Shown here one piece after another: positions 1 through 8,974 of a stretch of DNA of 64,000 bases (its first letter is position 1; every line of letters starts with the position of its first letter). The DNA is from Allofranklinella schreckenbergeri (GTDB taxonomy: Bacteria > Pseudomonadota > Gammaproteobacteria > Burkholderiales > Burkholderiaceae_C): assembly GCF_003703475.1 (NCBI RefSeq), contig NZ_RDQM01000001.1, positions 83,044 through 147,043 of the forward strand, in the 5' to 3' direction. The translations under genes were made by a program, and so were the position numbers. The notes beneath the pieces are model-generated. The model was not told the origin of the DNA, searched no databases, and saw only the letters and a program-made list of their open reading frames with translations.

Positions 1-1
1 C

Positions 2-499
2 GGCGATATGACCGGCACCGTCACCCGCATCCGCACCCGCGCCACCACCGTGCTGGACTACGACAACAAGGAAATCGTCATTCCCAACAAAACCTTCATT
101 ACCGGCCAGGTCACCAACTGGACGCTCTCGGACAACGTCACCCGCATGACCGTCAATGTCGGCGTCGCTTACGGCAGCGATCCCGCCCTGGTGCGCGATC
201 TGCTGCTGCGCGCGGCCCGCGAACATCCCAACGTCCTGCGCGACCCCGCCCCCAACGCCTGGTTTGTCACCCTGGGCAACAGCACGCTGGATTTTGAATT
301 GCGCGTCTACGTCGCCACGCTGGGCGAGCGCATGCCCACGCTCAACGACCTCAACCGCCGCATCACCGAGCTGCTGGGCGAAGCCAACATCGAAATCGCC
401 TTCCCGCAAATGGACGTGCACGTGCGCGACATCTGCGCCGCGCTGGATTCCGCTCAGCCGCCGGCTGCACCTAGCCAGCCTGGAGCGGAATCGGCGTAA
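2..499 (+). CDS. MscS-family mechanosensitive channel, C-terminal part (cut by window edge)
   Basis: The reading frame is open from the first bases of the window, so this is the 3' part of a longer gene; the first ATG at position 8 is internal. The visible 165 residues begin with the MscS beta-domain pattern (GTVTRIRTRATTVLDYDNK, then IVIPNKTFI) and continue into the mixed alpha/beta cytoplasmic vestibule domain. The transmembrane pore helices would lie upstream, outside the window. MscS channels open under membrane tension and release solutes during hypo-osmotic shock. The C-terminus is a short Pro/Ala-rich tail. Which subfamily it belongs to (MscS, YbdG or MscK-like) cannot be told from this fragment. 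Confidence 0.85.
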   Translation, partial: GDMTGTVTRIRTRATTVLDYDNKEIVIPNKTFITGQVTNWTLSDNVTRMTVNVGVAYGSDPALVRDLLLRAAREHPNVLRDPAPNAWFVTLGNSTLDFELRVYVATLGERMPTLNDLNRRITELLGEANIEIAFPQMDVHVRDICAALDSAQPPAAPSQPGAESA

Positions 500-844
500 C
501 GGCGCACGCCCGCAAAGCATGGCGCGCCGCAAGATCCTTGCAAAATCTTGGCGCGACTGGACAAGAAGCGGTTGGGGATCGCCTTGACAGGTGCCTCAAA
601 CCGCCCGAGTCTGCTTTATGGCTAACTCTGAAGAAGTCATTGAGCAGGCTCTGTCCGCAGCCCCAGCGGGCAACCCCGGGGACGATCTTTTTTTCTGCCC
701 CCATTTTTGGCCTTGCCAAAACAAACTCCGTCTGCAGGAGCGCCCCAAATTCAATTTCTCAGCGCCAAGCCCCTGCACCGTCATATAGCATGATGTTTTG
801 TATGGCGTTTTATCGGTTGCCGACCATTACCCCCCTCTTCTCCC
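500..844. other. Intergenic region between the channel gene and pepP
   Basis: These 345 bases hold no convincing gene; the short open frames here lack a good start and domain content. The only structure I see is a hairpin at 523-555 (CGCGCC-GC-AAGAT pairing with ATCTTGGCGCG, 9-base loop). It lies 24 bases after the channel stop and has no T-run behind it, so it may be a transcript-end or processing structure rather than a classical terminator. Confidence 0.4.
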
Positions 845-2257
845 ATGCACGAATCCCCCGCCTTCAATCCCCAGATTTACGCCCAGCGCCGCCAGCGGCT
901 GGCGCAATCGCTGCAACCTGGCAGCGTAGCCCTCATCCCCACCGCGCCGGAGCGCATCCGCAACCGCGATTGCCACTACCCCTACCGGCCCGACAGCTAT
1001 TTCTATTACCTGACCGGCTTTACCGAACCCAACTCCTGGCTGGCGCTGGATGCGCAAGGCCATAGCCTGCTGTTTTGCCAGCCCAAGGACATTGAGCGCG
1101 AGATTTGGGACGGCTACCGCCTCGGCCCCGAAGCCGCCCCGGCGCGGCTGGGCGTGGATGAGGCCGCCTCCATCGACCAGCTCGGCGCGCGCCTGCCGGC
1201 CTTGCTGGAAAACCGCAGCGCCGTGTATTACCCCTTTGCCACGCACGAAGGGCTAGCCGCGCGCGTGGAGCAGTGGCTGGAGGCCGTGCGCGCGCGCGCG
1301 CGTTACGGCGCCAGCGTGCCCACTGCGCAGCACGATGTATGCACCCTGCTCGATGAAATGCGCTTGGTCAAAGATGCGCACGAAACGGCCACCATCGCCC
1401 GCGCCTGCCGCATCAGCGCCGCCGCGCATGTGCGCGCCATGCAGCGCTCGGCGCAACTGCTGGCCGCAGGCGAAGATGCGCGCGAATACCACCTGGAGGC
1501 GGAGCTGCTGCACGTCTTCCGCCAGCATGGCGCGCAATTTCCGGCCTACAGCAGCATCGTCGCCGCTGGCCCCAATGCCTGCGTGCTGCATTACCGCGCG
1601 GGCGATGCGCCCTTGCGCGCGGGCGAGCTGGTGCTGATCGACGCGGGCTGCGAGCTGGACGGCTACGCCAGCGACATCACCCGCACCTTCCCCGCCGACG
1701 GGCGCTTTACCGGGCCGCAGCGCGATTTGTACGATTTGGTGCTGGCCAGCCAGAGCGCCGCGCTGGCCGCCACCGCGCCGGGCGCGCGCTTCACGGCCCC
1801 GCACGATGCGGCCGTGCGCACGCTCACGCAAGGCATGCTGGATTTGGGCCTGCTCGATGCCAACCAGGTCGGCACGCTTGACGATGCGATCGAAAACCGC
1901 GCCTACTTCCCCTTCTACATGCACCGCACGGGGCACTGGATGGGCATGGATGTGCACGATTGCGGCAGCTACAACGAGGAAGGGGGCGAGCCGGGCGAAG
2001 CAGGCGAGAGCGAGCGGCGCGATCCGCTCTCGGGCGAGGTCATCCGCAACCGCCCGTCTCGCATCCTGCGCCCGGGCATGGTGCTGACCATCGAGCCGGG
2101 CATTTATGTGCGCCCCGCGCCCGGCGTGCCCGAGGTCTTCCATCACATCGGCATCCGCATTGAGGACGACGCCCTGATTACCGACAGCGGCCACACGCTG
2201 CTGACGCGCGAGGTGCCCGTCGCCGCCAGCGAGATTGAAGCACTGATGCGCGCTTGA
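845..2257 (+). CDS. pepP: Xaa-Pro aminopeptidase (aminopeptidase P, M24B)
   Basis: 470 residues. The N-terminal AMP_N domain covers about 8-140, followed by the pita-bread metallopeptidase fold from about 175. The five dimetal ligands are visible: D266 and D277 (LIDAGCELDGYASDITRTF), H364 (HRTGHWMGMD), E417 (TIEPGIY) and E440 (GIRIEDD). The enzyme removes an N-terminal residue preceding proline in the cytoplasm. Compared with the E. coli enzyme (about 440 residues) there is an acidic, Gly/Glu-rich insertion around 377-401 between the catalytic His and the first Glu. The gene stands alone; its stop is followed after 9 bases by an intergenic repeat copy and then by the convergent ligase gene. 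Confidence 0.95.
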   Translation: MHESPAFNPQIYAQRRQRLAQSLQPGSVALIPTAPERIRNRDCHYPYRPDSYFYYLTGFTEPNSWLALDAQGHSLLFCQPKDIEREIWDGYRLGPEAAPARLGVDEAASIDQLGARLPALLENRSAVYYPFATHEGLAARVEQWLEAVRARARYGASVPTAQHDVCTLLDEMRLVKDAHETATIARACRISAAAHVRAMQRSAQLLAAGEDAREYHLEAELLHVFRQHGAQFPAYSSIVAAGPNACVLHYRAGDAPLRAGELVLIDAGCELDGYASDITRTFPADGRFTGPQRDLYDLVLASQSAALAATAPGARFTAPHDAAVRTLTQGMLDLGLLDANQVGTLDDAIENRAYFPFYMHRTGHWMGMDVHDCGSYNEEGGEPGEAGESERRDPLSGEVIRNRPSRILRPGMVLTIEPGIYVRPAPGVPEVFHHIGIRIEDDALITDSGHTLLTREVPVAASEIEALMRA

Positions 2258-2266
2258 GCTTCAATG

Positions 2267-2345
2267 AATTACAGATCAATAAGAAAACAAATAAACCTTT
2301 TTCGGCATAACTAGAATTAACATCTATTTTCTTTGATTTGAAAAA
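2267..2345 (+). repeat. Dispersed AT-rich palindromic repeat, copy 1
   Basis: Left arm AATTACAGATCAATAAGAAA, core ACCTTTTTCGGCATA, right arm ATTTTCTTTGATTTG. It lies between the convergent pepP and O-antigen ligase genes. Its left-hand part as read on the - strand encodes the last eight codons and stop of the ligase gene. Confidence 0.8.
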
Positions 2346-3588
2346 CAAAGCCGCAAGGCGCTGCATGGCCCAGCCGCGCCTGCCAAGCCGTGTAGAACAA
2401 GAACAGCGGCAGGGCGAAGAAGTGAAAGCCGCTGTTGTGGCCGTACAGCGCCGCCTGGGTCAAACCAAAACCGATGTAGAGCAGCAGGTGGCTCACGCCT
2501 GCCAGCCACAGCGCCACGATTTGCGGATCGCCCCCTGGCTGCGGCGGCGCGCGCCAATACAGCCGCAGCGGCAGCAGCGTCAGAAACAGCACCAGAGCCA
2601 GGCCCAGCAGCCCCCGGCGGGCGAAGGCGTCGAGAAACTCATTGTGCAAATGCCCAAAGCGCGTGATGTGGGTGGGCTGGGGCTGAGCCTGATCCCAGGC
2701 GGCCATGTCCTGGCGCATGCGCGCCGTACCCGCGCCCAGCAGCGGATAGCGCCAGCCCTCGTGCCAGGCAAAGCGCCACATCTCCAGCCGCGTGCCCACG
2801 GAGGTGGTGGTCGTGCCCTGCTGGTACAGGGCGATGTCCCGCTGCGCGGCGTTGAGGCGCTGCTCAAGGATGTTGCCGTCGTTCAACCACAGCGCGCCCA
2901 GGGCCGCGCCGCACAGCGCCGCAGCCAAGCCCAGGTTGCGCGGGCGCAAGTGACGGCGGCGCAGTTTGAACAAGGCCAGCGCGCACAGCGCAAAGCCCAG
3001 CCCGACCAGGCTGCCGCGCGTTTCCGACAAGATGGTGGCGTACAGCCCTGCAGCGATGCCCACGATGAGCACCGCCCGCTGCCAGGCGCTTGGGCGGCTG
3101 CGCAAACCACACGCGGCAAAGACGGTGAGCAACACCGCCAGATTGCCGAACTGAATCGGGTTGAGATAGCGCGCGCCCCGGCCAAATTGCAGCATCTCGG
3201 GCGCGTAATGGCTGTAATAGTGGGCGCTGATGGCCCCCAGCACCGCGCCGCACGCCGCCCCCAGCCAAATCGCGCGCGGATCGGGCGGATGCACGCTGAG
3301 GAAAAACAGCAGCAACGCAATGATGAGAAAGCGGCTGGGGATGTTGTAGTACGTGGCGCTCAGGCCGGAAAACCACGCATCGCCAATGCCCGCCAGGCCC
3401 ATGAGGACAAAGCCCAGGGCGATGGCGTTGATGGCCGGACCACGCGCACGCCGCCCCCACCAGCGCGGCAGGGTCGCCAAAGCCGCGCCCAGCAGCAGCA
3501 AGGTGCCATAGCTGTAGCCGCTTTTGGCGCACAGGCTGAGGGCGAAAAACAGAAAGGTGGCGACATTGACCAGCGTCGTCAGCGTCAT
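2317..3588 (-). CDS. O-antigen ligase / polymerase family membrane protein (WaaL/Wzy-like)
   Basis: I place the start at 3588, where ATG overlaps the TGA of the upstream glycosyltransferase as ATGA; this gives 423 residues. A longer frame to 3774 only runs antiphase through that gene. The protein is strongly hydrophobic, with about ten membrane segments. It carries the O-antigen ligase signature: a membrane segment ending in ILSETRGSLVGLG, then a periplasmic loop with RLEMWRFAWHEGWRYPLLGAG and HLHNEFLDAFARRGLLGL. Such proteins join polysaccharide to lipid A-core or polymerise O units at the periplasmic face. The last residues (FQIKENRC) are encoded by repeat copy 1, so the native C-terminus has been replaced or extended. 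Ligase versus polymerase cannot be settled from sequence alone. Confidence 0.85.
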   Translation of the reverse strand: MTLTTLVNVATFLFFALSLCAKSGYSYGTLLLLGAALATLPRWWGRRARGPAINAIALGFVLMGLAGIGDAWFSGLSATYYNIPSRFLIIALLLFFLSVHPPDPRAIWLGAACGAVLGAISAHYYSHYAPEMLQFGRGARYLNPIQFGNLAVLLTVFAACGLRSRPSAWQRAVLIVGIAAGLYATILSETRGSLVGLGFALCALALFKLRRRHLRPRNLGLAAALCGAALGALWLNDGNILEQRLNAAQRDIALYQQGTTTTSVGTRLEMWRFAWHEGWRYPLLGAGTARMRQDMAAWDQAQPQPTHITRFGHLHNEFLDAFARRGLLGLALVLFLTLLPLRLYWRAPPQPGGDPQIVALWLAGVSHLLLYIGFGLTQAALYGHNSGFHFFALPLFLFYTAWQARLGHAAPCGFVFQIKENRC

Positions 3589-5258
3589 GATGGATTGGGG
3601 TCGTTTGGCGTGCGCTCGGCCTGCTCCCTGGCCCAATGCAACATCAGGTATTTGTTGAAGTGGTAGCCCGCCGTGCTGATGGCCAGGTACAGGCCATAGC
3701 GCCCGCCCCAGAACGCGCCGCGGATGATGTATTCGCGGAAGAAGGCAAACGCGCTTTTGAGCGGCAACAGCCACAAGCTGGGCGCGCGCTTGCCTTGCGC
3801 GGCCTTCTCCTGCGCCCAGGTGTGGCTGTAGCGCAGGTTTTTCTGCAGGAAGTGGTAGAGGTTGTCGTTGGTGTAGTGGTCCAGCCGCCCGGGCAAGGTG
3901 ACGACGGCGGCATCGCGGCTGTCCAGCGACTCGTGCACGTCATAGGGGTGGTACTGGAAGTGCTCGCGCGGGTAAAGCCGCACCAGGCCATCGGTGTACC
4001 AGGCGTGCACCACGCTGCCGCAAAAAATATTGCGCCGCCGGATGTTGTAAACACGGCGCGCATCGGGTGCGCTGGCCAGCACCTGGCGAATGGCGTTTTT
4101 CAAGGTGGCGTCGGGCTGCTCGTCGGCATCGATGACCAGCACGTAATCCCCACTGGCCAGCGCCTGGGCACGCTGGCGCTGCACGCCAAAGCCCGGCCAG
4201 TCGGCGCTGGTATGCCATTGCGCGCCGAAGTGGCGGGCAATGCGCTCGCTCTCATCCGTGCTGCCCGAGTCGAGAATGACGATTTCATGCGCCAAATCGG
4301 CAATGGAGGCCAGGCAAGCAGGCAAATGCTTGGCCTCGTTGCACACGATCAGCACCACGCTCAAGCGATATGGTCGAGCCGCATCGGCCACGGGCGCGGT
4401 GGGCGGCGGGGGCAAATGGTGGCGGTTGATGGCGTGCGGCTCGAAATCCGGCGCGTAGCCTTGCGGGCGACGCTGCACATCGTTGAGCAGCGCGTACTTG
4501 TGGAAGGTGTACTGCGCAAACAGCCAGGCGTAAATCCAGCCGTAGCGACCGCAGAGGAAACGCCGATCGACAAAATACTGCTTGATAAACGCCCAGAAAG
4601 TGTGCAGCAACACGCTGGCCACACCCACACGCCGCCCCTGCATGCGATCGCGCGCCCAGGCCATGGCATAGGAGAGGCGCTTTTCCAGCCAGAAATGCGG
4701 CGTGGCCGCCGTGTGGTGGCGCAAAAAGCCAGGCAGCACCTGCGTTTGCGCGCCCTGGAGCTGCAACGACTCATGCACCGCGCTGTCGCAATAACCGAAG
4801 CGGCGCGGATACAGCCGCCAGTGCGCCTTGATGCCGCGCCGGGGATAGTCGATCAGGTGGCCAAACACCTCGTCGATACGGCGGATGCCATAGACAGTGT
4901 CGCCCGGCGCCTGCGTCTTGACGCGGGCGATGGCCTCCAGCAAAGCCGCATCGGGCGACTCGTCGCCATCCAGCACCAGAATCCAATCGCCCCTGGAGAG
5001 CGCTTGCGCCCGCTGGCGCTGGATGCCAAAGCCTTGCCAATCGCTGGCGACGTGCCACTGCGCGCCGTATTGCTGTGCCACGGCCTGCCCATCGTCGCTG
5101 CTGCCTGAGTCGAGGAGGATGATTTCATCGGCCACCGGCGCCACCAACGGCAACAGGCGGCGCAAATTGGCCGCCTCGTTTTTCACAATCATGACCACGC
5201 TGAGGGTGTAAGCGCGTGGTGCGACCGCTGCGCTGGCCGCCTCAGGGCTGACTGCCAT
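3585..5258 (-). CDS. Tandem two-domain family 2 glycosyltransferase (WaaE/KdtX-like duplicated)
   Basis: 557 residues made of two homologous GT2 domains in one chain. Domain 1 (about 17-270) has LSVVMIVKNEAANL, ILLDSGSSDDG and the nucleotide-sugar DxD-type motif VLDGDES near 95-101. Domain 2 (about 296-545) repeats this as LSVVLIVCNEAKHL, VILDSGSTDES and VIDADEQPD near 375. Both contain a GFG-(I/V)-QRQRAQAL stretch, which shows internal duplication. Each resembles single-domain WaaE/KdtX lipopolysaccharide-core glucosyltransferases of about 260 residues. It probably adds two sugars, or the same sugar twice, to a core or capsule acceptor at the inner membrane. It overlaps the downstream ligase gene by ATGA, which implies translational coupling and a joint role in surface glycan assembly. 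Confidence 0.85.
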   Translation of the reverse strand: MAVSPEAASAAVAPRAYTLSVVMIVKNEAANLRRLLPLVAPVADEIILLDSGSSDDGQAVAQQYGAQWHVASDWQGFGIQRQRAQALSRGDWILVLDGDESPDAALLEAIARVKTQAPGDTVYGIRRIDEVFGHLIDYPRRGIKAHWRLYPRRFGYCDSAVHESLQLQGAQTQVLPGFLRHHTAATPHFWLEKRLSYAMAWARDRMQGRRVGVASVLLHTFWAFIKQYFVDRRFLCGRYGWIYAWLFAQYTFHKYALLNDVQRRPQGYAPDFEPHAINRHHLPPPPTAPVADAARPYRLSVVLIVCNEAKHLPACLASIADLAHEIVILDSGSTDESERIARHFGAQWHTSADWPGFGVQRQRAQALASGDYVLVIDADEQPDATLKNAIRQVLASAPDARRVYNIRRRNIFCGSVVHAWYTDGLVRLYPREHFQYHPYDVHESLDSRDAAVVTLPGRLDHYTNDNLYHFLQKNLRYSHTWAQEKAAQGKRAPSLWLLPLKSAFAFFREYIIRGAFWGGRYGLYLAISTAGYHFNKYLMLHWAREQAERTPNDPNPS

Positions 5259-5268
5259 TGAACAACGC

Positions 5269-5481
5269 TCAATGGCCGCGAAAGACCTCGCCCGCTTTGA
5301 GCGTGTAGCGCGTGCCGCAATAAGGGCATACGGCCTGGCCGGTGCGTGAGACGTTCAAAAAGACGCGCGGATGCCCATTCCACAGCGCCATGTCCGCTTT
5401 GGGGTTGGGGCAGAAAACATCGCCGTGGTCGTCCAAATCCTTGGCGCTCAGCTCAATGGGGGCGGGAGTGCGGGTGCTCAT
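5269..5481 (-). CDS. Small zinc-finger protein (zf-CHCC family)
   Basis: 70 residues. The C-terminal half has the CHCC zinc-binding pattern: C24 (FCPNPKADMALWNGHPRVFL), H37, C52 and C55 (VCPYCGTRY). This matches the short bacterial proteins related to the C-terminal part of mitochondrial complex I subunit NDUFS6. The molecular role of the stand-alone bacterial version is not known to me. Its stop is 10 bases from the start of the glycosyltransferase gene, so the two are likely cotranscribed; proximity to surface-glycan genes is common for this family in Burkholderiales. Confidence 0.85.
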   Translation of the reverse strand: MSTRTPAPIELSAKDLDDHGDVFCPNPKADMALWNGHPRVFLNVSRTGQAVCPYCGTRYTLKAGEVFRGH

Positions 5482-5559
5482 GGGGTTTTCTCACTATCCA
5501 GGGCCTGCGCGCGCCAAAACGCTGCGCATACCGTATGACGAAAAACGAAACGGGCAATT

Positions 5560-6012
5560 TTACGGGCTGGCTGTGGCCTCTGGCGGCTGGCCCGAGGCAT
5601 CGGCTGGCGGCTCTGGCGGGCGGTGCAATTGCCATTGGCTCAAGGCGCCGTGCGTGAACTGGCACTCCACCCACGCGCCTCCCGGATCGGCCCAGCGATA
5701 CACCTCCACCGCCCCGCCCAACGCGCCTTGCGGCTGGCCCAGCGAGCGCGTGAGCTTGACCACATCAATCAAACGCATGCCGCGCCGCAAACGGGCGTTG
5801 AGCATGACCGCGCTGGAGGTCATCCCCTTGGGCGCGTTGGAGGCCACGCGCAGCACGCGCAAAAATCGGTTGATGTAGAGCAGCGCCAGAAACACCACGC
5901 CGCCCGAGGCCATCCAAAAACCGGCCCAGCCGCGGTTGTGGTATCCCACGGCCATGACCAGCACCGCCGCGATCAGCGCCAGCAGGGCTTTGAGCCGGGC
6001 GGCGGCGCTCAT
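5560..6012 (-). CDS. Conserved small membrane protein of unknown function
   Basis: The start at 6012 overlaps the kinase stop as ATGA, giving 150 residues; a longer frame to 6111 lies inside the kinase gene. Two hydrophobic segments are visible near the N-terminus (LKALLALIAAVLVMAVGY, about 6-23, and FWMASGGVVFLALLYI, about 30-47). A soluble C-terminal domain of about 95 residues follows, with two Trp-containing stretches (YRWADPGGAWVECQF, LSQWQLHRPPEPP). I do not recognise the family. Tight overlap with the kinase gene suggests coupled translation, but gives no function. Confidence 0.75.
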   Translation of the reverse strand: MSAAARLKALLALIAAVLVMAVGYHNRGWAGFWMASGGVVFLALLYINRFLRVLRVASNAPKGMTSSAVMLNARLRRGMRLIDVVKLTRSLGQPQGALGGAVEVYRWADPGGAWVECQFTHGALSQWQLHRPPEPPADASGQPPEATASP

Positions 6013-6923
6013 GCGGCAAAGGCGGCGATATCCAGACCTTCCATCGTGTAGTTCTGCGGGCCGTGCGTGGTGATCTTGCGCGCAGCCACCGCATTGCCCA
6101 GGCGGGCGCATTGGGCCAGCGTCCAGCCGCGCTCCAACCCGTACAGCAACGCGGCGCGCCAGGCGTCGCCGCAGCCGGTGGGATCGACCGGCGCTTCAAT
6201 CTCCACGGCGGGCACGCGCTCTTTCTCATCACCAATCCAGATATCGCAGCCTTGCGCGCCCAACGTCACGATCAAGCCCTTGACCTGCGCGGCAATCTCG
6301 CGGAAGGACAGGCCCGTGCGCTCCACCAGCAATTGGCCTTCGTAATCGTTCACCGTCACCCAACTGGCTTTGGCGATGAAATCGCGCAACTCCTTACCGC
6401 TGAACATGGACAGCGCCTGACCCGGATCAAACACCCAAGGCACCTGCATCGCCGCAAGCTGCTCGGCGCGCTCCAGCATGGCATCGCGCCCATCGGGCGA
6501 GACGATGGCCAGTTGCACGCCCTCGGGCAACTCCTCAATGACGTTGTGGTGCGCCATCGCCATCGCACCGGGGTGGAAGGCGGTGATCTGGTTGTTGTCC
6601 ATGTCCGTCATGATCATGGCTTGGGCGGTGTAGCTGTCGGGCAGTTGCAGCACCAGGCTGCGGTCAATGCCCTGGGCATCGAAGCGGGCCAGGTATTCGT
6701 TGCCATCCTGCCCAATCGTCGCCATCGGCACGGGTTGGCCGCCCAGCAGTCGCAGGCCATAGGCGATGTTGCCCGCGCAACCGCCATAGTCCTTGCGCAT
6801 ATCGTTCACCAGGAACGAGAGATTGAGGATGTGCAACTGCGCGGGCAGGATTTGCTGCGCAAAGCTGCCTTGGAAATTCATGATGGTGTCAAAGGCGATG
6901 GAGCCACATACCAGCACGGCCAT
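6009..6923 (-). CDS. PfkB-family carbohydrate/nucleoside kinase
   Basis: 304 residues, full length for the ribokinase/adenosine kinase superfamily. The N-terminal substrate lid strand (VLVCGSIAFDTIM) and the conserved GGCAGN at 47-52 are present. The C-terminal signature is DPTGCGDAWRAALLYGL, with catalytic base D253 and the anion-hole glycines just before it. It transfers phosphate from ATP to a hydroxymethyl group of a sugar or nucleoside; adenosine kinase is a common label in this order, but the substrate is not determinable here. It heads a leftward group with the small membrane protein (ATGA overlap). Confidence 0.88.
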   Translation of the reverse strand: MAVLVCGSIAFDTIMNFQGSFAQQILPAQLHILNLSFLVNDMRKDYGGCAGNIAYGLRLLGGQPVPMATIGQDGNEYLARFDAQGIDRSLVLQLPDSYTAQAMIMTDMDNNQITAFHPGAMAMAHHNVIEELPEGVQLAIVSPDGRDAMLERAEQLAAMQVPWVFDPGQALSMFSGKELRDFIAKASWVTVNDYEGQLLVERTGLSFREIAAQVKGLIVTLGAQGCDIWIGDEKERVPAVEIEAPVDPTGCGDAWRAALLYGLERGWTLAQCARLGNAVAARKITTHGPQNYTMEGLDIAAFAA

Positions 6924-7002
6924 GGTCGAGTCCTTTCAAGCGAAATGTGGGGGGAGGAAAGCGAAAGAAAAGCGGCAACAAGCCACAGGGGGAGCGCGCC
7001 TC

Positions 7003-8757
7003 TCAAGGGTTGTCGTAAAAGATTTGCAACTGGTAGCCCGTCACGGCCTCGGCATGGTCAGCCAGCCGCAAATGCAGCGTGCCTTGCCATTGCTCACCGG
7101 GAGCCATTTCCAGCGGGGTCGAGGGCAACTGGGCGGCAGGAAAGACGCGGCGTATGCGGGTCTGCCCGGCGTCATCGCGCAGGCTCAGGAGCAAATCGGG
7201 GGTCTGCACCGATTGGGCGCTGCGGTTGCGCACCGACCAGAAAAGCGTAAATGCCCCGTCGCCGTGGCCCTGGAAGGTGGAGCCTTCGATCTCCAGCGCG
7301 GGCAAGGCGCGCAAGGGCGCAATCTGGCAGCCCGCCAGGCGGCAAAACGCCTGCATGCGGGTTTTCATCTGCGGGCTGTAGGCGGCCAGACTGTCGCGGT
7401 TGTAGAACGCATATTGGGCCGCCAGCGCCAGCGCCAACGCCAACGCCAGCAAGGCCAGCGCCGCCTTGACGGCCGGATGGCGCCAGAACGCATCGCGCGC
7501 CGCCTTGCGCACGAAATTCAACTCTTGCGTTTGGCTGAACTGCGCGTGGTATTGCGAACGCAAAGCCTCGTCGGCCTCCTCGCGCGCTGCGGCCTCCTCC
7601 AGCGCAGCCTGGCTGGGCGCTGCGGCCGTCTGGGGCTGGCTGGGCTGGGGCTGGCTGGTCTGGAGCTGACTGTTCGGGGCGGGTTCGGCGGGCGGCGTTG
7701 CCGGAGGAGCCGCCACGGGCTGCGCATCGGGCTGCACGTCAGGTGTTGGCGTAGCGCTGACGTGGACGGCGGGCGCGAGCACGATGGCGCCCGCCAGCAC
7801 GTCCGCCTCCTTGGCGGGCGCAGCCGACGCGGGCGATGGCGCTCCCGGCTGCGTGGCTTGCGCCTGCACTGCATGGGGATTGAGCGCCGCATCCGTTGCA
7901 GGCACGGGCGCAGACACGGAGAGCCATGCCGATGCAGCAGCGCCAGACGGCACAGCAGCCGCTGTGGCCTCGGCAGTCTGAGGGGCGCCCGCAGCATCGG
8001 CCACGGCGGCTGGCGCAGCCTCCGCACCAGGGTGGGCGGAAGTCCGATGTCCTTGCTCGGCCTGCCAGCGCTCGACTTCTTGTTGAAAGGTGGATGCCGC
8101 AGCGGCCGCTTCCAGCAGTGCGGCGTTGACGGCCAAGCTGGCCTGGGGTGCGACTTCCGCAGGGGCATCAGGCTCTGCGTCGGCATCGGGGAGCGCCGGC
8201 TCTGGCGTCAGCCTTGGCGTTGGCGCGGCCTGCTCCGCAAGATCGCGCGCTGCGGGTTCATCTGCATCGAACGCGCCAGGCTCTGGCGCAATGGGGGCGG
8301 CGGACTCGAGCTGGGCGGGCTGGTCAGGGTGGTTCAGCCAGGTCCGCGCGCCCTGCCCATCGGGCGACGAGAGGGGCGATTGCGATGGCGCGCTACTTGT
8401 CTCGCCGATTGTCTCGACGCCCATGGCCTCGACACTGGGACGGAAAGTTTCGCTCAAATCCTTCAGCCAACGCTCGGTGGGGCGCTCGGGCATGGTCGGC
8501 GGGGCGGCCGACGCACTTGGCTCTGTGGCGGTTGGCGTTATCGGCGTTGCCGGGGGTGTGGGCGCTGCGGTGCGCGCACTGGGCTGTGGCGCTGGCGCGG
8601 TGGCCTCACCGGGCGTTACGGGTTCAACGAAATGGTCGGTGGCGTCAAAGACGTTGTTGCACCGTCCGCACCGCACCCATCCTTCCGACGCACGCAATTG
8701 CTCCGGCAAGACCTTGAATTTGGTCGCGCAGGTGGGGCATTGGGTGACGGATTGCAT
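7003..8757 (-). CDS. MJ0042-type zinc-ribbon and DUF3426 membrane protein
   Basis: 584 residues. The N-terminus is an MJ0042-type zinc ribbon (CPTC at about 7-10 and CGRC at about 30-33). Then comes a very long Ala/Pro/Gln-rich low-complexity linker of roughly 370 residues, one transmembrane helix at about 432-450 (AALALLALALALALAAQYAF) and a C-terminal DUF3426 domain (about 455-584) expected to be periplasmic. The order accB-accC-prmA-this gene is conserved in Betaproteobacteria, but the protein's role is unknown. The linker is far longer than in many relatives and explains the size. It could act as a membrane-tethered, zinc-sensing or structural protein; that is inference only. Confidence 0.85.
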   Translation of the reverse strand: MQSVTQCPTCATKFKVLPEQLRASEGWVRCGRCNNVFDATDHFVEPVTPGEATAPAPQPSARTAAPTPPATPITPTATEPSASAAPPTMPERPTERWLKDLSETFRPSVEAMGVETIGETSSAPSQSPLSSPDGQGARTWLNHPDQPAQLESAAPIAPEPGAFDADEPAARDLAEQAAPTPRLTPEPALPDADAEPDAPAEVAPQASLAVNAALLEAAAAASTFQQEVERWQAEQGHRTSAHPGAEAAPAAVADAAGAPQTAEATAAAVPSGAAASAWLSVSAPVPATDAALNPHAVQAQATQPGAPSPASAAPAKEADVLAGAIVLAPAVHVSATPTPDVQPDAQPVAAPPATPPAEPAPNSQLQTSQPQPSQPQTAAAPSQAALEEAAAREEADEALRSQYHAQFSQTQELNFVRKAARDAFWRHPAVKAALALLALALALALAAQYAFYNRDSLAAYSPQMKTRMQAFCRLAGCQIAPLRALPALEIEGSTFQGHGDGAFTLFWSVRNRSAQSVQTPDLLLSLRDDAGQTRIRRVFPAAQLPSTPLEMAPGEQWQGTLHLRLADHAEAVTGYQLQIFYDNP

Positions 8758-8904
8758 GCGGATCGGATCAAGCCCTCATCGGCTCAGGGCGATGAGCGAA
8801 AAACAAAGCGCGCTATTGTGCCCGAGTTGCGTGCCCCAATGCCCCCTGGCCCCAACGGGCCAGAGGTGGGCGCGACCAACGGCGCCGAATCTTTAGCGCA
8901 ATTT

Positions 8905-8974
8905 AAATTACAAATCAAAGAGAAATAAAATGCCAATATTTCGGCAACCCTAACAATGCATGATTTTTATCATG
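8905..8974 (+). repeat. Dispersed AT-rich palindromic repeat, copy 2
   Basis: Left arm AAATTACAAATCAAAGAGAA and core TGCCAATATTTCGGCAACC are well kept; TGCC and GGCA can pair as a short stem. The right arm is degenerate (TGATTTTTATCATGATG). It reaches the stop codon of prmA and separates prmA from the DUF3426 gene. Confidence 0.75.

Noticed and set aside
2338..3666. + strand frame opposite the O-antigen ligase gene
   Set aside because: Gln/Arg-rich shadow; the - strand product is a coherent membrane protein with ATGA coupling to the previous gene.
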